DNA of 64,000 nt from an uncultured Oscillospiraceae bacterium. Lineage in GTDB: Bacteria; Bacillota; Clostridia; Oscillospirales; Oscillospiraceae. The stretch lies in NCBI GenBank assembly GCA_947626265.1, contig CANQRM010000003.1, positions 62,001 to 126,000 on the forward strand. Direction: 5' to 3'. Shown in pieces: positions 17,256-25,619 of the stretch (its first letter is position 1; each line of letters starts with the position of its first letter). A program made the translations under genes and the position numbers. The notes beneath the pieces were generated by a model. The model was not told the DNA's origin. It made no database searches and saw only the letters and a program-made list of their open reading frames with translations.

Positions 17256-17342
17256 ACACTTGCGTGCATTTTTAAGAACTTTCACAAAAATTTCTTATGA
17301 TTGTTTGCGACCGAATTGACCCGGGCCCGCCGGGGCGGCTCC

Positions 17343-17371
17343 TTGACAGGTCCCGGTATACTAATTATAAT
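17343..17371 (+). promoter_or_regulatory. Consensus sigma-A promoter of the glycan operon
   Basis: Exact TTGACA (17343-17348) and TATAAT (17366-17371) with 17-base spacing. The leader to the ATG at 17407 is about 30 bases and contains GGAGG. Confidence 0.9.
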
Positions 17372-17406
17372 GCTATACAGGAAAATGGGGCCATCGGAGG
17401 ACGAGT

Positions 17407-18342
17407 ATGGACGTATCCGCCCGGGAAAAAATAACCGTGATCATGCCGGTCTATAAAGCGGAGAAGTACCTGGCCCGGAGCGTGGAGAGCGTGCTGGCCC
17501 AGACGTATACGAACCTGGAGCTCATCCTGGTGGACGACGGCTCCCCGGACGGCTCCGGGGCGCTGTGCGAGGATTATGCCGCCCGGGACAGCCGGGTGCG
17601 GGTCATCCACCGGGAAAACGGCGGAGCCGCCGCCGCCCGGAACACGGGCCTGGACGCGGCCGTGGGGGACTATATCGCCTTTGTGGACGCCGACGACCAC
17701 GCGGCCCCGGAGATGCTGGAAAGGCTGTACGCAGCCCTCACCGCCGGCGGGGCGGACATGAGCCTGTGCGGCGTGGCATATGTGGACGGGGAGGACAGGC
17801 CCCTCATGGACCTGCCGCCCATGGCGGCGGAGGTCGTGGGGCCGAAGGAATTTTATGAGCGGATGGAGTTCGCCCCGGAGCGCTGGCGGTACATCGTGCC
17901 CTGGAACCGGCTGCACCGGCGGGCGCTTTTTGACGGCGTCCGCTTCCGGGAGGGACGCATCTATGAGGACGAGATCCTGGCCACGGAGCAGACTATGCTG
18001 TGCCGGTCCATCGCGGTGATACCCGACGTTCTCTATTACGACGTGCGCCGGGAGGCGAGCGTCATGACCTCGCCGGTGAGCCTTAAAAATCTCGCGGCGG
18101 TGGAGGCCTTCACGGAGCGGTACGATTTCTACCGGGCCCAGGGGTGGCCGGACCTTGCCAGGTCCGCCCTGCGCCGGGCGTATATAAACCTCTGGACCGT
18201 GCTGGACAAGGTGGACGTGCCCGCCGGGCGTGCGGAGATAGAGCCCTGGGTAAAAGCCGTGGCGGGGCGGATGCTGGGCCGGGGAGACCTGCGGGCTTTG
18301 TGGCTGCGGCTGCACTACCGCAGGCGGCTGGCCGGGAGGTGA
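17407..18342 (+). CDS. GT2 family glycosyltransferase (first of a tandem pair)
   Basis: 311 residues. The GT-A fold of family 2 shows 'ITVIMPVYKAEKYLARS', 'LVDDGSPDGSG' and the metal-binding 'FVDADDH'; 'PWNRLHRRALFDGVRF' follows. It should transfer a sugar from a nucleotide donor in the cytoplasm during repeat-unit assembly. No membrane helix is evident. It is the first gene after a consensus promoter, with GGAGG six bases before the ATG. It is clearly paralogous to the next gene, with the same length and many shared segments, so the pair arose by duplication. Donor and acceptor are unknown. Confidence 0.88.
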   Translation: MDVSAREKITVIMPVYKAEKYLARSVESVLAQTYTNLELILVDDGSPDGSGALCEDYAARDSRVRVIHRENGGAAAARNTGLDAAVGDYIAFVDADDHAAPEMLERLYAALTAGGADMSLCGVAYVDGEDRPLMDLPPMAAEVVGPKEFYERMEFAPERWRYIVPWNRLHRRALFDGVRFREGRIYEDEILATEQTMLCRSIAVIPDVLYYDVRREASVMTSPVSLKNLAAVEAFTERYDFYRAQGWPDLARSALRRAYINLWTVLDKVDVPAGRAEIEPWVKAVAGRMLGRGDLRALWLRLHYRRRLAGR

Positions 18343-18346
18343 GCGC

Positions 18347-19282
18347 ATGGGAACGATAAGCGTCATCATCCCGGTCTACAAGGTGGAGGATTATCTCGAC
18401 CGGTGCGTTCAGAGCGTGCTGGCCCAGACCTATGAGGATATTGAGGTCATACTGGTGGACGACGGCTCCCCCGACGGCTGCGGGGCGAAGTGCGACGAGC
18501 ATGCGGCCCGGGACAGCCGGGTGAAGGTCATCCACCGGCCCAACGGCGGCCTCTCCGCCGCCCGGAATACCGGCCTGGATGCCGCCGCGGGGGAGTATAT
18601 CCTCTTCGTGGACGGGGACGACTATATTGCCCCGGACATGGCTGAAAAGCTGCTGGCCGCGCTGGAGGATACCGGCGCGGACGCGGCGCTGTGCGATATA
18701 AAATGCGTGGACGACGAGGGCAATGTGGTCCGGGAGCTGCCCCCCTTCGAGGCGGGGGTATTTGGCCCGGAGGAGATATACCGGCGCATGACCTTCGACG
18801 ACTGGGCCATGCGGTATGTGACCGCCTGGAACCGGCTGTATAAGAGGGAACTCTTCGACGGGCTGCGCTTTGAAGAGGGGAAGCTCCACGAGGACGAGTT
18901 CCTTGCCCACCGGCTCTACGACCGCTGTGAAAAGGTCGCGGCGGTGTCGGACGAGCTCTATTACTACGTCCAGCGGGGCGGGAGCATCATGAGCGCGCCC
19001 AAGTCCCTGGCCCGGCTGGACAGGGTCCAGGCCCGCTTCCAGCGGTATGAGTTTTTCAAGGAAAAGGGCTTCAGGGACCTGACCGGCCCCACCCTCCGGC
19101 GGGACTATGAGTTTTTGTGGGACGTGATGGCCCATGTGGATGTGAAGGCGAATAAGGCCGCCATCCGTCCCTGGGCGGCCGCCATCGCCCGGGAGCAGCT
19201 GAAAAGGCTGGACGTGCGTGGCGCGTGGCTGTGGCTATACTACCTGCGCCGGGCGTACGGGCCCGGGAGAGAGGACGCATGA
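18347..19282 (+). CDS. GT2 family glycosyltransferase (second of a tandem pair)
   Basis: 311 residues, paralogue of the preceding gene. It has 'ISVIIPVYKVEDYLDRC', 'LVDDGSPDGCG', 'FVDGDDY' in place of the usual DADD metal motif, and 'AWNRLYKRELFDGLRF'. The role is glycosyl transfer in surface-polysaccharide assembly, substrate unknown. It starts four bases after the stop of its paralogue, whose GGGAGG end provides the ribosome site, and its TGA overlaps the flippase ATG. Divergence after duplication implies a different donor or acceptor. Confidence 0.88.
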   Translation: MGTISVIIPVYKVEDYLDRCVQSVLAQTYEDIEVILVDDGSPDGCGAKCDEHAARDSRVKVIHRPNGGLSAARNTGLDAAAGEYILFVDGDDYIAPDMAEKLLAALEDTGADAALCDIKCVDDEGNVVRELPPFEAGVFGPEEIYRRMTFDDWAMRYVTAWNRLYKRELFDGLRFEEGKLHEDEFLAHRLYDRCEKVAAVSDELYYYVQRGGSIMSAPKSLARLDRVQARFQRYEFFKEKGFRDLTGPTLRRDYEFLWDVMAHVDVKANKAAIRPWAAAIAREQLKRLDVRGAWLWLYYLRRAYGPGREDA

Positions 19283-20826
19283 GCGGAGAAGAATCCAAAG
19301 AAAAACGGCTGTTCATCAACATGGCAGCCCAGATCGTGTCCTTTACCGTCAGCGCGGGCATCAGCTTTTTCCTCACGCCCTTCATCGTGGAGAAGCTGGG
19401 CCGGGAGGCCTACGGCTTCGTGGGCCTGGCCAACGACTTCATAAGCTATGCCCAGATACTGGTGACGGCGCTGAACTCCATGGCCTCCCGGTTCATCACC
19501 ATCAGCATCCACCGGGGGGAGAACCAGTCCGCCAACGAGTATTTCACCTCCCTCATCATCGCCAACGCTATTATAACGCTGGTCCTGCTGGTGCCGGCGG
19601 TGCTGGTGGTGCTGTTCCTGGACAGGCTCCTGGACGTGCCGGCGGCCATCCTTGGGGACGTGCGGCTGTTGTGGTCGCTGCTGTTTCTGGAGGCTCTCGC
19701 GGGCATCGCCATGAGCGTGTACGGCAGCGCCACGTATGTCAAAAACCGGCTGGACCTTTCCAGTAAGCGGCTCATTGAGTCGGAACTGCTGCGGGCGGGC
19801 ATCCTGCTGGCGGCCTTTTCCCTCCTGCCGCCCCATGTGTACTACCTGGGCGTGTCCGCGGTGGTGTGCGTGACCTACCGGACCATCACCAACATCCGCT
19901 ACACCCGGATGCTGCTGCCGGAGATAGAGGTCAAACGGAGTTATTTCCGGTGGGCGCGGATAAAGGAGCTCCTGTCCGCCGGGGTGTGGAACTCCGTGAC
20001 GAAGATAGGGTCGATCCTGTCCAACCAGCTGGACCTCCTCATCACCAACCTGCTCGTAGGCGCTTCGGCCATGGGCGTGGTCAGTATCGCCAAGAGTCTG
20101 CCGGTGCTGATACAGGCCGTGTTCAGCATGCTGGCGTCGGTGTTCATGCCCCAGCTGAACATCAGCTATGCCAAGGGTGACACGGACCAGATGCGCGCCG
20201 AGCTCATCTTCTCCATCAAGCTGCTGGGCATGATCGCCTGCATCCCGGTGGCCTGCGTGTACGCCTTCGGGGACGTGTTCTTCTCCCTGTGGGTGCCGGG
20301 CCAGGACGCGAAGCTTTTGCAGGGTCTCGCCATCGTGGCCATGCTGGCAAGCCCTCTGGGCTATCCGCTGGAGCCCTTGTGGAACGTGTTCACGGTGACC
20401 AATAAGATCAGGCAGTCTTCTCTCTATATCATCGCCAACTCCTTCCTCACCATCGGCATGGTGTTCGTGCTGCTGCACTTTGCCTCCACGGATACGGCCA
20501 AAATGTTCATCATCGTGGGCGTGAGCTCGGTGTTCAGTATCATCCGGGGGGCCACGTTCCTTCCCCTCTATGGCGCCAAGTGCCTCAACATGAAGCTGAC
20601 CACCTTTTACGGCCCGCTTTTGAAGAACCTGGCGGCTCTGGCGGTGGTGAGCGCCGCGGCCTTCGCGCTGAAGGCCCTACTGAACGTGCACACCTGGCTG
20701 GGGCTCATCCTGGTGTGCGGCACAGTGGGGGTCACGGCTCTGGCCGTAAACTACTTCGTGCTGCTGAGCCGGGCGGAGCGGGCCATGCTCCACACGAAAG
20801 TCAAAGGATGGCTTCATAAGACATGA
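19279..20826 (+). CDS. Polysaccharide (Wzx-type) flippase
   Basis: 515 residues with about 12-14 hydrophobic helices of the polysaccharide-transport/MATE-like fold ('MAAQIVSFTVSAGISFFLTPFIVEKLG', quoted in part, is the typical start). Such proteins flip lipid-linked oligosaccharide repeat units across the cytoplasmic membrane. The start at 19279 (ATGA overlap with the previous stop) was chosen over the track's GTG at 19225. It sits between the GT2 pair and the fusion transferase. No Wzy polymerase is obvious in this + strand operon. Confidence 0.88.
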   Translation: MSGEESKEKRLFINMAAQIVSFTVSAGISFFLTPFIVEKLGREAYGFVGLANDFISYAQILVTALNSMASRFITISIHRGENQSANEYFTSLIIANAIITLVLLVPAVLVVLFLDRLLDVPAAILGDVRLLWSLLFLEALAGIAMSVYGSATYVKNRLDLSSKRLIESELLRAGILLAAFSLLPPHVYYLGVSAVVCVTYRTITNIRYTRMLLPEIEVKRSYFRWARIKELLSAGVWNSVTKIGSILSNQLDLLITNLLVGASAMGVVSIAKSLPVLIQAVFSMLASVFMPQLNISYAKGDTDQMRAELIFSIKLLGMIACIPVACVYAFGDVFFSLWVPGQDAKLLQGLAIVAMLASPLGYPLEPLWNVFTVTNKIRQSSLYIIANSFLTIGMVFVLLHFASTDTAKMFIIVGVSSVFSIIRGATFLPLYGAKCLNMKLTTFYGPLLKNLAALAVVSAAAFALKALLNVHTWLGLILVCGTVGVTALAVNYFVLLSRAERAMLHTKVKGWLHKT

Positions 20827-22703
20827 TACCGAAGATACTCCATTACTGCTGGTTCGGCGGCAAGCCCCTGAGCGCCGAGACGGAAAAGTATATCGCCACC
20901 TGGCGGGCTCAGTGCCCGGACTATGAGATCAAGCGCTGGGACGAGACCACCTTTGACGTCAACATGTGCCCCTATGCCAAAGAGGCCTACGAGGCGAAAA
21001 AGTGGGCGTTCCTCGCGGACTACGCCCGGCTGTGGGCGCTTCATACGTACGGCGGCGTGTACATGGACACGGACGTGGAGCTCATAAAGCCCCTGGACGG
21101 ATTTCTGGGGGAGAGCGCCTTCTGCGGCTTTGAGGAGCAGGGCCGGCTCTGCACCGCCCTCATGGGCTCCGAGCCCGGGGGAAAATGGGTGGGCGCCCTG
21201 CTGGAGAGCTACCGGGACCGGCACTTTTGCCTCGCGGACGGCAGCTTTGACCAGACCACCAACGTGACGGTGATATCCGACCGGACGGAAAAGCTCTTTG
21301 GGTTGAAGCTGGACGGCACGGCCCAGAGGGCGGAGGGGGTGCTGACCCTTTGGCCCCGGGACCGGTTCAGCCCCATGGACTTCGAGACGGGGAAGATAGA
21401 GCGCACGGAAAATACCGTGGCCATCCACCACTTCGTGGCCTCCTGGCACGACGAGAAATGGCTCAAAGAGCGGGCGGTGCGCTATAAGTGCATCCGGCTC
21501 TTCGGCGAGGGCCTGGGAAACCGGATCGCCAACGCCGTGAACTTTGCCCGCCGCCGGGACGGCAGCTTCCGCCGGGGCGTCATCTACTACCTGACCCTGC
21601 CCCTTATCGGGATAAGCCGCCTGTTCCCCCCGGGGAACGCGGTGGTGTTCGAGACGGAGGGGGACTTCTGCGACAACGGCCGGGCGCTGTATGAATACCT
21701 CCTCCGGGTGGGGGCGAACCGCCGCCGGAAGCTCATATGGCTGGTGAAGGAGCCGGAAAAGTTCCGGGACCGGCAGAAGGACAACGTGCTCTTTCTCCGG
21801 CGGGACAGCCTGGCGGGCCGGTACTGGATGAGCCGGGCGCAGTTTTTCTTCTTCACCCACCCCTGGTGGATGAAGAGCTGGCGGCGCGGCCAGACGGTGG
21901 TGAGCCTGTGGCACGGGGTGCCCCTGAAGGCCGGGGACGGACGGGATATGTCGGGGCTTTTCGACTTCTTCACGGCCTCCTCCCCGGAGACCTATGAGCT
22001 CTACCACAAGTTCACCGGCGTGAAGCTCTCCCAGTACCTGCCCCTGGGCCAGCCCCGGCTGGACGTGATGTTCCAGCGCCGGGACCTCTCTCCCCTCTTG
22101 GGGGGCATGGCCCGGGGCCGGGACTATGATAAGCTCATTCTCTGCATGCCCACCTTCCGCCAGACCCAGCGCTGGACGGACGGCACCTTCGCCAACACCT
22201 ATTCCATCAATCCGGTGGAGACCCTGGACGAGCTGGAGGAGCTGAATGCCTTTCTGGCGGCGCACAGGATGGTCCTGGCCGCCAAGATACACCACCTGCA
22301 GAAGCTGGACTTTCTGGCGCGCACCAGCCTTTCCAACATTCTCTACCTCACGGACGACGATCTGATCGCCGGGGATATGCAGCTATACGAGCTGGTGGGC
22401 GGGGCGGACTGCCTGCTGACGGACTACTCCTCCATATACTTTGACTACCTCACCCTGGACAGGCCCATTGGCTTTTTCGTGGGGGATATGGCCCAGTACA
22501 CCCGGGGCTTTCTGGTGGAGGACCCCCTGGCCTGGATGCCGGGGGAGAAGATAGAGGACTTTTCGGGGCTTCTCGCCTTTTTGGCGGACGTCTCCGCCGG
22601 GAAGGATGACTATGGCCCCGCGCGGAAAGAGCTGCGGGACAGGGTGGACCCCTATCAGGATGACGAAAACTGCAAACGCATCGCGGAAAACTTCGGCCTT
22701 TGA
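20823..22703 (+). CDS. Fusion: DXD sugar transferase + CDP-glycerol glycerophosphotransferase
   Basis: 626 residues with two parts. Residues 1-~215 match the Gly_transf_sug/capsule family: 'IPKILHYCWFGG', 'YARLWALHTYGGVYMDTDVE' (DTD at 82-84) and 'AIHHFVASWH'. Residues ~270-626 match TagB/TagF-type enzymes that transfer glycerol phosphate (or a similar polyol phosphate) from CDP-glycerol: 'SLWHGVPLK' (362-369), 'PLGQPRLDVMF' and 'LLTDYSSIYFDYLTLDRP'. The joint region has a hydrophobic 'VIYYLTLPLIGISRLF' that may touch the membrane. One polypeptide could add a sugar and a polyol phosphate to the same chain. It overlaps the flippase stop (ATGA) and is followed by licD. The parts are firm; their joint substrate is not known. 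Confidence 0.85.
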   Translation: MIPKILHYCWFGGKPLSAETEKYIATWRAQCPDYEIKRWDETTFDVNMCPYAKEAYEAKKWAFLADYARLWALHTYGGVYMDTDVELIKPLDGFLGESAFCGFEEQGRLCTALMGSEPGGKWVGALLESYRDRHFCLADGSFDQTTNVTVISDRTEKLFGLKLDGTAQRAEGVLTLWPRDRFSPMDFETGKIERTENTVAIHHFVASWHDEKWLKERAVRYKCIRLFGEGLGNRIANAVNFARRRDGSFRRGVIYYLTLPLIGISRLFPPGNAVVFETEGDFCDNGRALYEYLLRVGANRRRKLIWLVKEPEKFRDRQKDNVLFLRRDSLAGRYWMSRAQFFFFTHPWWMKSWRRGQTVVSLWHGVPLKAGDGRDMSGLFDFFTASSPETYELYHKFTGVKLSQYLPLGQPRLDVMFQRRDLSPLLGGMARGRDYDKLILCMPTFRQTQRWTDGTFANTYSINPVETLDELEELNAFLAAHRMVLAAKIHHLQKLDFLARTSLSNILYLTDDDLIAGDMQLYELVGGADCLLTDYSSIYFDYLTLDRPIGFFVGDMAQYTRGFLVEDPLAWMPGEKIEDFSGLLAFLADVSAGKDDYGPARKELRDRVDPYQDDENCKRIAENFGL

Positions 22704-22712
22704 GGAGCGGGT

Positions 22713-23543
22713 ATGGACATAGACACAAAAGCGGTACAGGCCCGGGAGCTGGCGATACTCAAAGAGGTATCGGCGGTGCTGGACCGGCTGGGCCTGCGGT
22801 ACTGGGCCGACGGGGGCACCTTGCTGGGGGCCGCCCGGCACAGGGGTTTCATCCCCTGGGACGACGACGTGGACATCGGCATGCCCCGGCCGGATTTTGA
22901 TAAGTTCCGCCATCTGGCCGCCAAGGAGCTGCCCGAATGGCTGGAATTACAGGACTATGAGAACGTGCGCCACGCGGGCCACTCCATCCTGAAGATACAC
23001 GACGTGCGCACCACCTTCGTGGAGGATGTCTTTGCCTCCTGGCCCGAGTGCCACACGGGAGTGTATATCGACATCTTCTGCTTCGACGGCTTTCCGGACC
23101 CGGGGCCGGAGCGGGAGGAACGGGTGCGCCGGAAAAAGCAGTTCATCCGCCTGAACGGCTTTCTGCGGGCCGACTGGCGGGATACCCGCACGGCGGGTGA
23201 GAAGCTGCGGTATATCCTGCTCGCCCCGGTGCGGTGGCTGCTGCCCTTCAACTGGGCGAGCATGTGCCAGGAGGAGCTGTACCGGAAGAGCGATTTCGAT
23301 ACCGCCAACTGGATCAGCGAGTGCTTCGAGTGGGTGGTATACCCCGCCGGATGCCTGCGGGGGACGGTGAAGCTGCCCTTCGAGGACATGGAATTGCCCT
23401 GCCCGGCGGGATACGATGAATACCTGACCACGGTATACGGCGACTGGCGCCAGCCGCCCCCGGAGGGGGAGCGTATCCCCGCCCACCCGGTGGCCTGGTT
23501 CAGTCTGGACAAGTCCTACCGGGACCGCTGGTGGGAAAAATAA
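22713..23543 (+). CDS. LicD-family phosphotransferase
   Basis: 276 residues with the LicD signature 'WADGGTLLGAARHRGFIPWD' followed by 'DDVDIGMPR', which holds the conserved acidic residues of this nucleotidyltransferase-like fold. LicD enzymes attach phosphocholine (or related phospho-groups) to teichoic acids and capsules from a CDP donor. No licA, licB or licC for choline uptake and activation is in the window, so the transferred group may be another one. TGAGGAG before the ATG overlaps the previous stop. It is the last gene of the + strand glycan operon, ending at a strong terminator. Confidence 0.88.
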   Translation: MDIDTKAVQARELAILKEVSAVLDRLGLRYWADGGTLLGAARHRGFIPWDDDVDIGMPRPDFDKFRHLAAKELPEWLELQDYENVRHAGHSILKIHDVRTTFVEDVFASWPECHTGVYIDIFCFDGFPDPGPEREERVRRKKQFIRLNGFLRADWRDTRTAGEKLRYILLAPVRWLLPFNWASMCQEELYRKSDFDTANWISECFEWVVYPAGCLRGTVKLPFEDMELPCPAGYDEYLTTVYGDWRQPPPEGERIPAHPVAWFSLDKSYRDRWWEK

Positions 23544-23551
23544 ATGACAGG

Positions 23552-23585
23552 AAAGCCCCCTCACGCGTACACGTGAGGGGGCTTT
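23552..23585. terminator. Bidirectional terminator between the convergent glycan operons
   Basis: AAAGCCCCCTCACG (23552-23565) and CGTGAGGGGGCTTT (23572-23585) form a 14-bp stem with a 6-base loop. It lies nine bases after licD ends and nine before the end of the opposing GT2 gene. Confidence 0.92.
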
Positions 23586-23594
23586 ATTATCGGT

Positions 23595-24611
23595 TCACTT
23601 GCCCGCGGCCCGGAGCCGCAGCTTCGTGATGAACAGGGCCGGGAGGTATAGCTTGCACTTCACCAGCAGCACGTAGAGCTTGATATACCCCGGCAGGCCG
23701 TCCAGGGTCAGGTCCTTGGCAAGGCCCGTCTCCTTCATGGCGGCGGCTATCCGCTTCGCCGCGGCTGCGAGGCCCGTCCCGCCATACAGCACCTCCATGG
23801 ACAGGCCCCGAATGAGGCCGTTGTGGACCGTGAAGGCGTTGATCTGGGTCGGGAACAGGGGGGAGAGAGGGGCCAGATGGGAGTTTACATAATCTAAAAG
23901 CCACCGTATCTCCTGGAAGAACCGGGGCCGGTAATGGCGCAGGTTGGAGTTCTGGACCCTGCGGTAGATATAGAGCTTCTCCCGGGAGATGTACACGCTG
24001 TCGGCGAACCAGAGGCACTCGTAGGTCATGGCCGTGTCCTCGTAGAGGGTGATGCGGCCGTCGGAGAGGTAGTGCTCCGCGATGAGCGCCCGCCTCCACG
24101 CCTTGGTGTACAGGAAGCCGGGCAGCAGCTGGGTGCCGAAGGGGGCGCGGCGGGCGTCGCAGACCATGTAGGGGTATATCTCCTTTTCCAGGCGGGCCTT
24201 GTCGTAATATCCCTCGTCGGCGTATACGGGCTGCTCGACCTCGCCGGTGTCCCGGGCGATGTCGCAGACCACCACGTCGGGATGGTGGGCGTCGATATGC
24301 TCCTTGAGTACCGCCAGCCACCGGGTCTCCACCCAGTCGTCCGCGTCGGCGAAGCACACATACTCGCCCTTCGCTCTATCCAGGCCCGCCTTCCGGGCGG
24401 GGGTGGGACCGGCGTTGGCCTGATGGATAACCGAGACGCGGCTGTCCCGGGCGGCATAGGCGTCGCAGAGGGCGGGGCTGCCGTCAGGGGAGCCGTCGTC
24501 CACCAGAATGAGCTCAAAGTCGGGGCAGGTCTGGGCGAGGATGCTCTCCACGCACTGAGAGAGATACTTCTCCGCGTTGTAGACCGGGACGATGACGGAA
24601 AAAAGCGGCAT
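23595..24611 (-). CDS. GT2 family glycosyltransferase
   Basis: 338 residues. The GT2 domain shows 'FSVIVPVYNAEKYLSQC', 'LVDDGSPDGSP' and 'FADADDWVE'. It is the last gene of the - strand operon. The start at 24611 (ATG) was chosen over the track's TTG at 24617 because AAAGGAG lies six bases upstream. It is a paralogue of the gene just upstream (shared 'EGYYDK(A/S)RLEKE(I/V)YPYM'), the second tandem GT2 pair of the locus. The C-terminal third has basic, weakly hydrophobic segments and may lie on the membrane. Sugar specificity unknown. Confidence 0.87.
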   Translation of the reverse strand: MPLFSVIVPVYNAEKYLSQCVESILAQTCPDFELILVDDGSPDGSPALCDAYAARDSRVSVIHQANAGPTPARKAGLDRAKGEYVCFADADDWVETRWLAVLKEHIDAHHPDVVVCDIARDTGEVEQPVYADEGYYDKARLEKEIYPYMVCDARRAPFGTQLLPGFLYTKAWRRALIAEHYLSDGRITLYEDTAMTYECLWFADSVYISREKLYIYRRVQNSNLRHYRPRFFQEIRWLLDYVNSHLAPLSPLFPTQINAFTVHNGLIRGLSMEVLYGGTGLAAAAKRIAAAMKETGLAKDLTLDGLPGYIKLYVLLVKCKLYLPALFITKLRLRAAGK

Positions 24612-24623
24612 AGGCAACTCCTT

Positions 24624-25619
24624 TCAGTCCATGCGTGCGCGCACCAGCGCCGCGGCCGCCGGCCACAGCCGGCACTTTAAAAGCACTAAAAAGGCCTTCA
24701 TGTAAAGGGGCAGGCCGTCGAAGGAAAGCTCCCCGGGGATGCCCGTCTCCCGCATGGCCCGGCCCGTGTTCCGGGCGGCGGCGGAGAGGCTGTCCCCGTG
24801 GGCGCACTCGGTGGCTATGGCGGTGATGACCATGCCCATGTACGCGCCGTTGATCTGCCTGTCGATGGCGGGCTCCAGGCCGCCCATGCGCCGGCGCAGA
24901 TACTGAAAGCAGGTCTGCACTTCCTGAAAGTACCGGGGCCGGTAGGCGTTTAAAAGCGACCCCTCCCGCAGCCGGTAGACATACAGGGGCTCGTGGGTAA
25001 TATACATGCTCCCGGCGTAATACATGCACTCGTAGGCCATGGCCACGTCCTCAAAAAGGGTGACGCCGGAGGCGGCCTCCACGTAGTGGTCCAGCAGCAG
25101 CTGCCGCTTTCCCACCCGGGCCCAGATGAAAGCGGGCACCTTCCGGGAGGGGGCGGCGTTGTCGCAGATCATGTAGGGGTATACCTCTTTTTCCAGGCGG
25201 GATTTGTCGTAATACCCCTCCGCCGCGCCGATGGGGTAGCGGGTGGGACCGATGTCCCGGGTGTGGCCGAAGAGGACGATGTCCGGTCGGTGGTTTGCGT
25301 CGATGTGGCCCTTCACCGTCTCCAGCCAGTTGGGCAGCACCCAGTCGTCGGAGTCCACAAAGGCCACGTATTCGCTTTTCGCCGCGTCCAGGCCCGTCTT
25401 CCGGGCGGCGGCGAGGCCGCCGTTTTCCCGGTGGATGACCCGGATGCGGGGGTCTTTTTCGGCGTATGCGTCGCAGAGGGCCGGGCAGCCGTCGGGGGAG
25501 CCATCGTCCACCAATATGAGCTCAAAGTCGGTCCAGGTCTGGGCCAATATGCTCTCCACGCACTGGGAAAGGTATTCTTCCACCTTGTAGACCGGGACCA
25601 CCACGGAAAATTCGCTCAC
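24624..25619 (-). CDS. GT2 family glycosyltransferase
   Basis: 331 residues with 'FSVVVPVYKVEEYLSQC', 'LVDDGSPDGCP' and 'FVDSDDWVL'. It is a close paralogue of 23595-24611. The start is set at GTG 25619, whose GTGA overlaps the upstream gene's stop and is preceded by a G-rich ribosome site; the track ORF to 25664 runs back into that gene. It acts in cytoplasmic assembly of the surface glycan. The 13-base gap to the next gene also contains that gene's ribosome site, so all three GT2s are translated from one message. Confidence 0.87.
   Translation of the reverse strand: MSEFSVVVPVYKVEEYLSQCVESILAQTWTDFELILVDDGSPDGCPALCDAYAEKDPRIRVIHRENGGLAAARKTGLDAAKSEYVAFVDSDDWVLPNWLETVKGHIDANHRPDIVLFGHTRDIGPTRYPIGAAEGYYDKSRLEKEVYPYMICDNAAPSRKVPAFIWARVGKRQLLLDHYVEAASGVTLFEDVAMAYECMYYAGSMYITHEPLYVYRLREGSLLNAYRPRYFQEVQTCFQYLRRRMGGLEPAIDRQINGAYMGMVITAIATECAHGDSLSAAARNTGRAMRETGIPGELSFDGLPLYMKAFLVLLKCRLWPAAAALVRARMD

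Noticed and set aside
20823-22703. Frameshifted or merged pair of separate genes
   Set aside because: The frame is continuous with normal codon use through the joint, and there is no internal ribosome site, so a true fusion is more likely.
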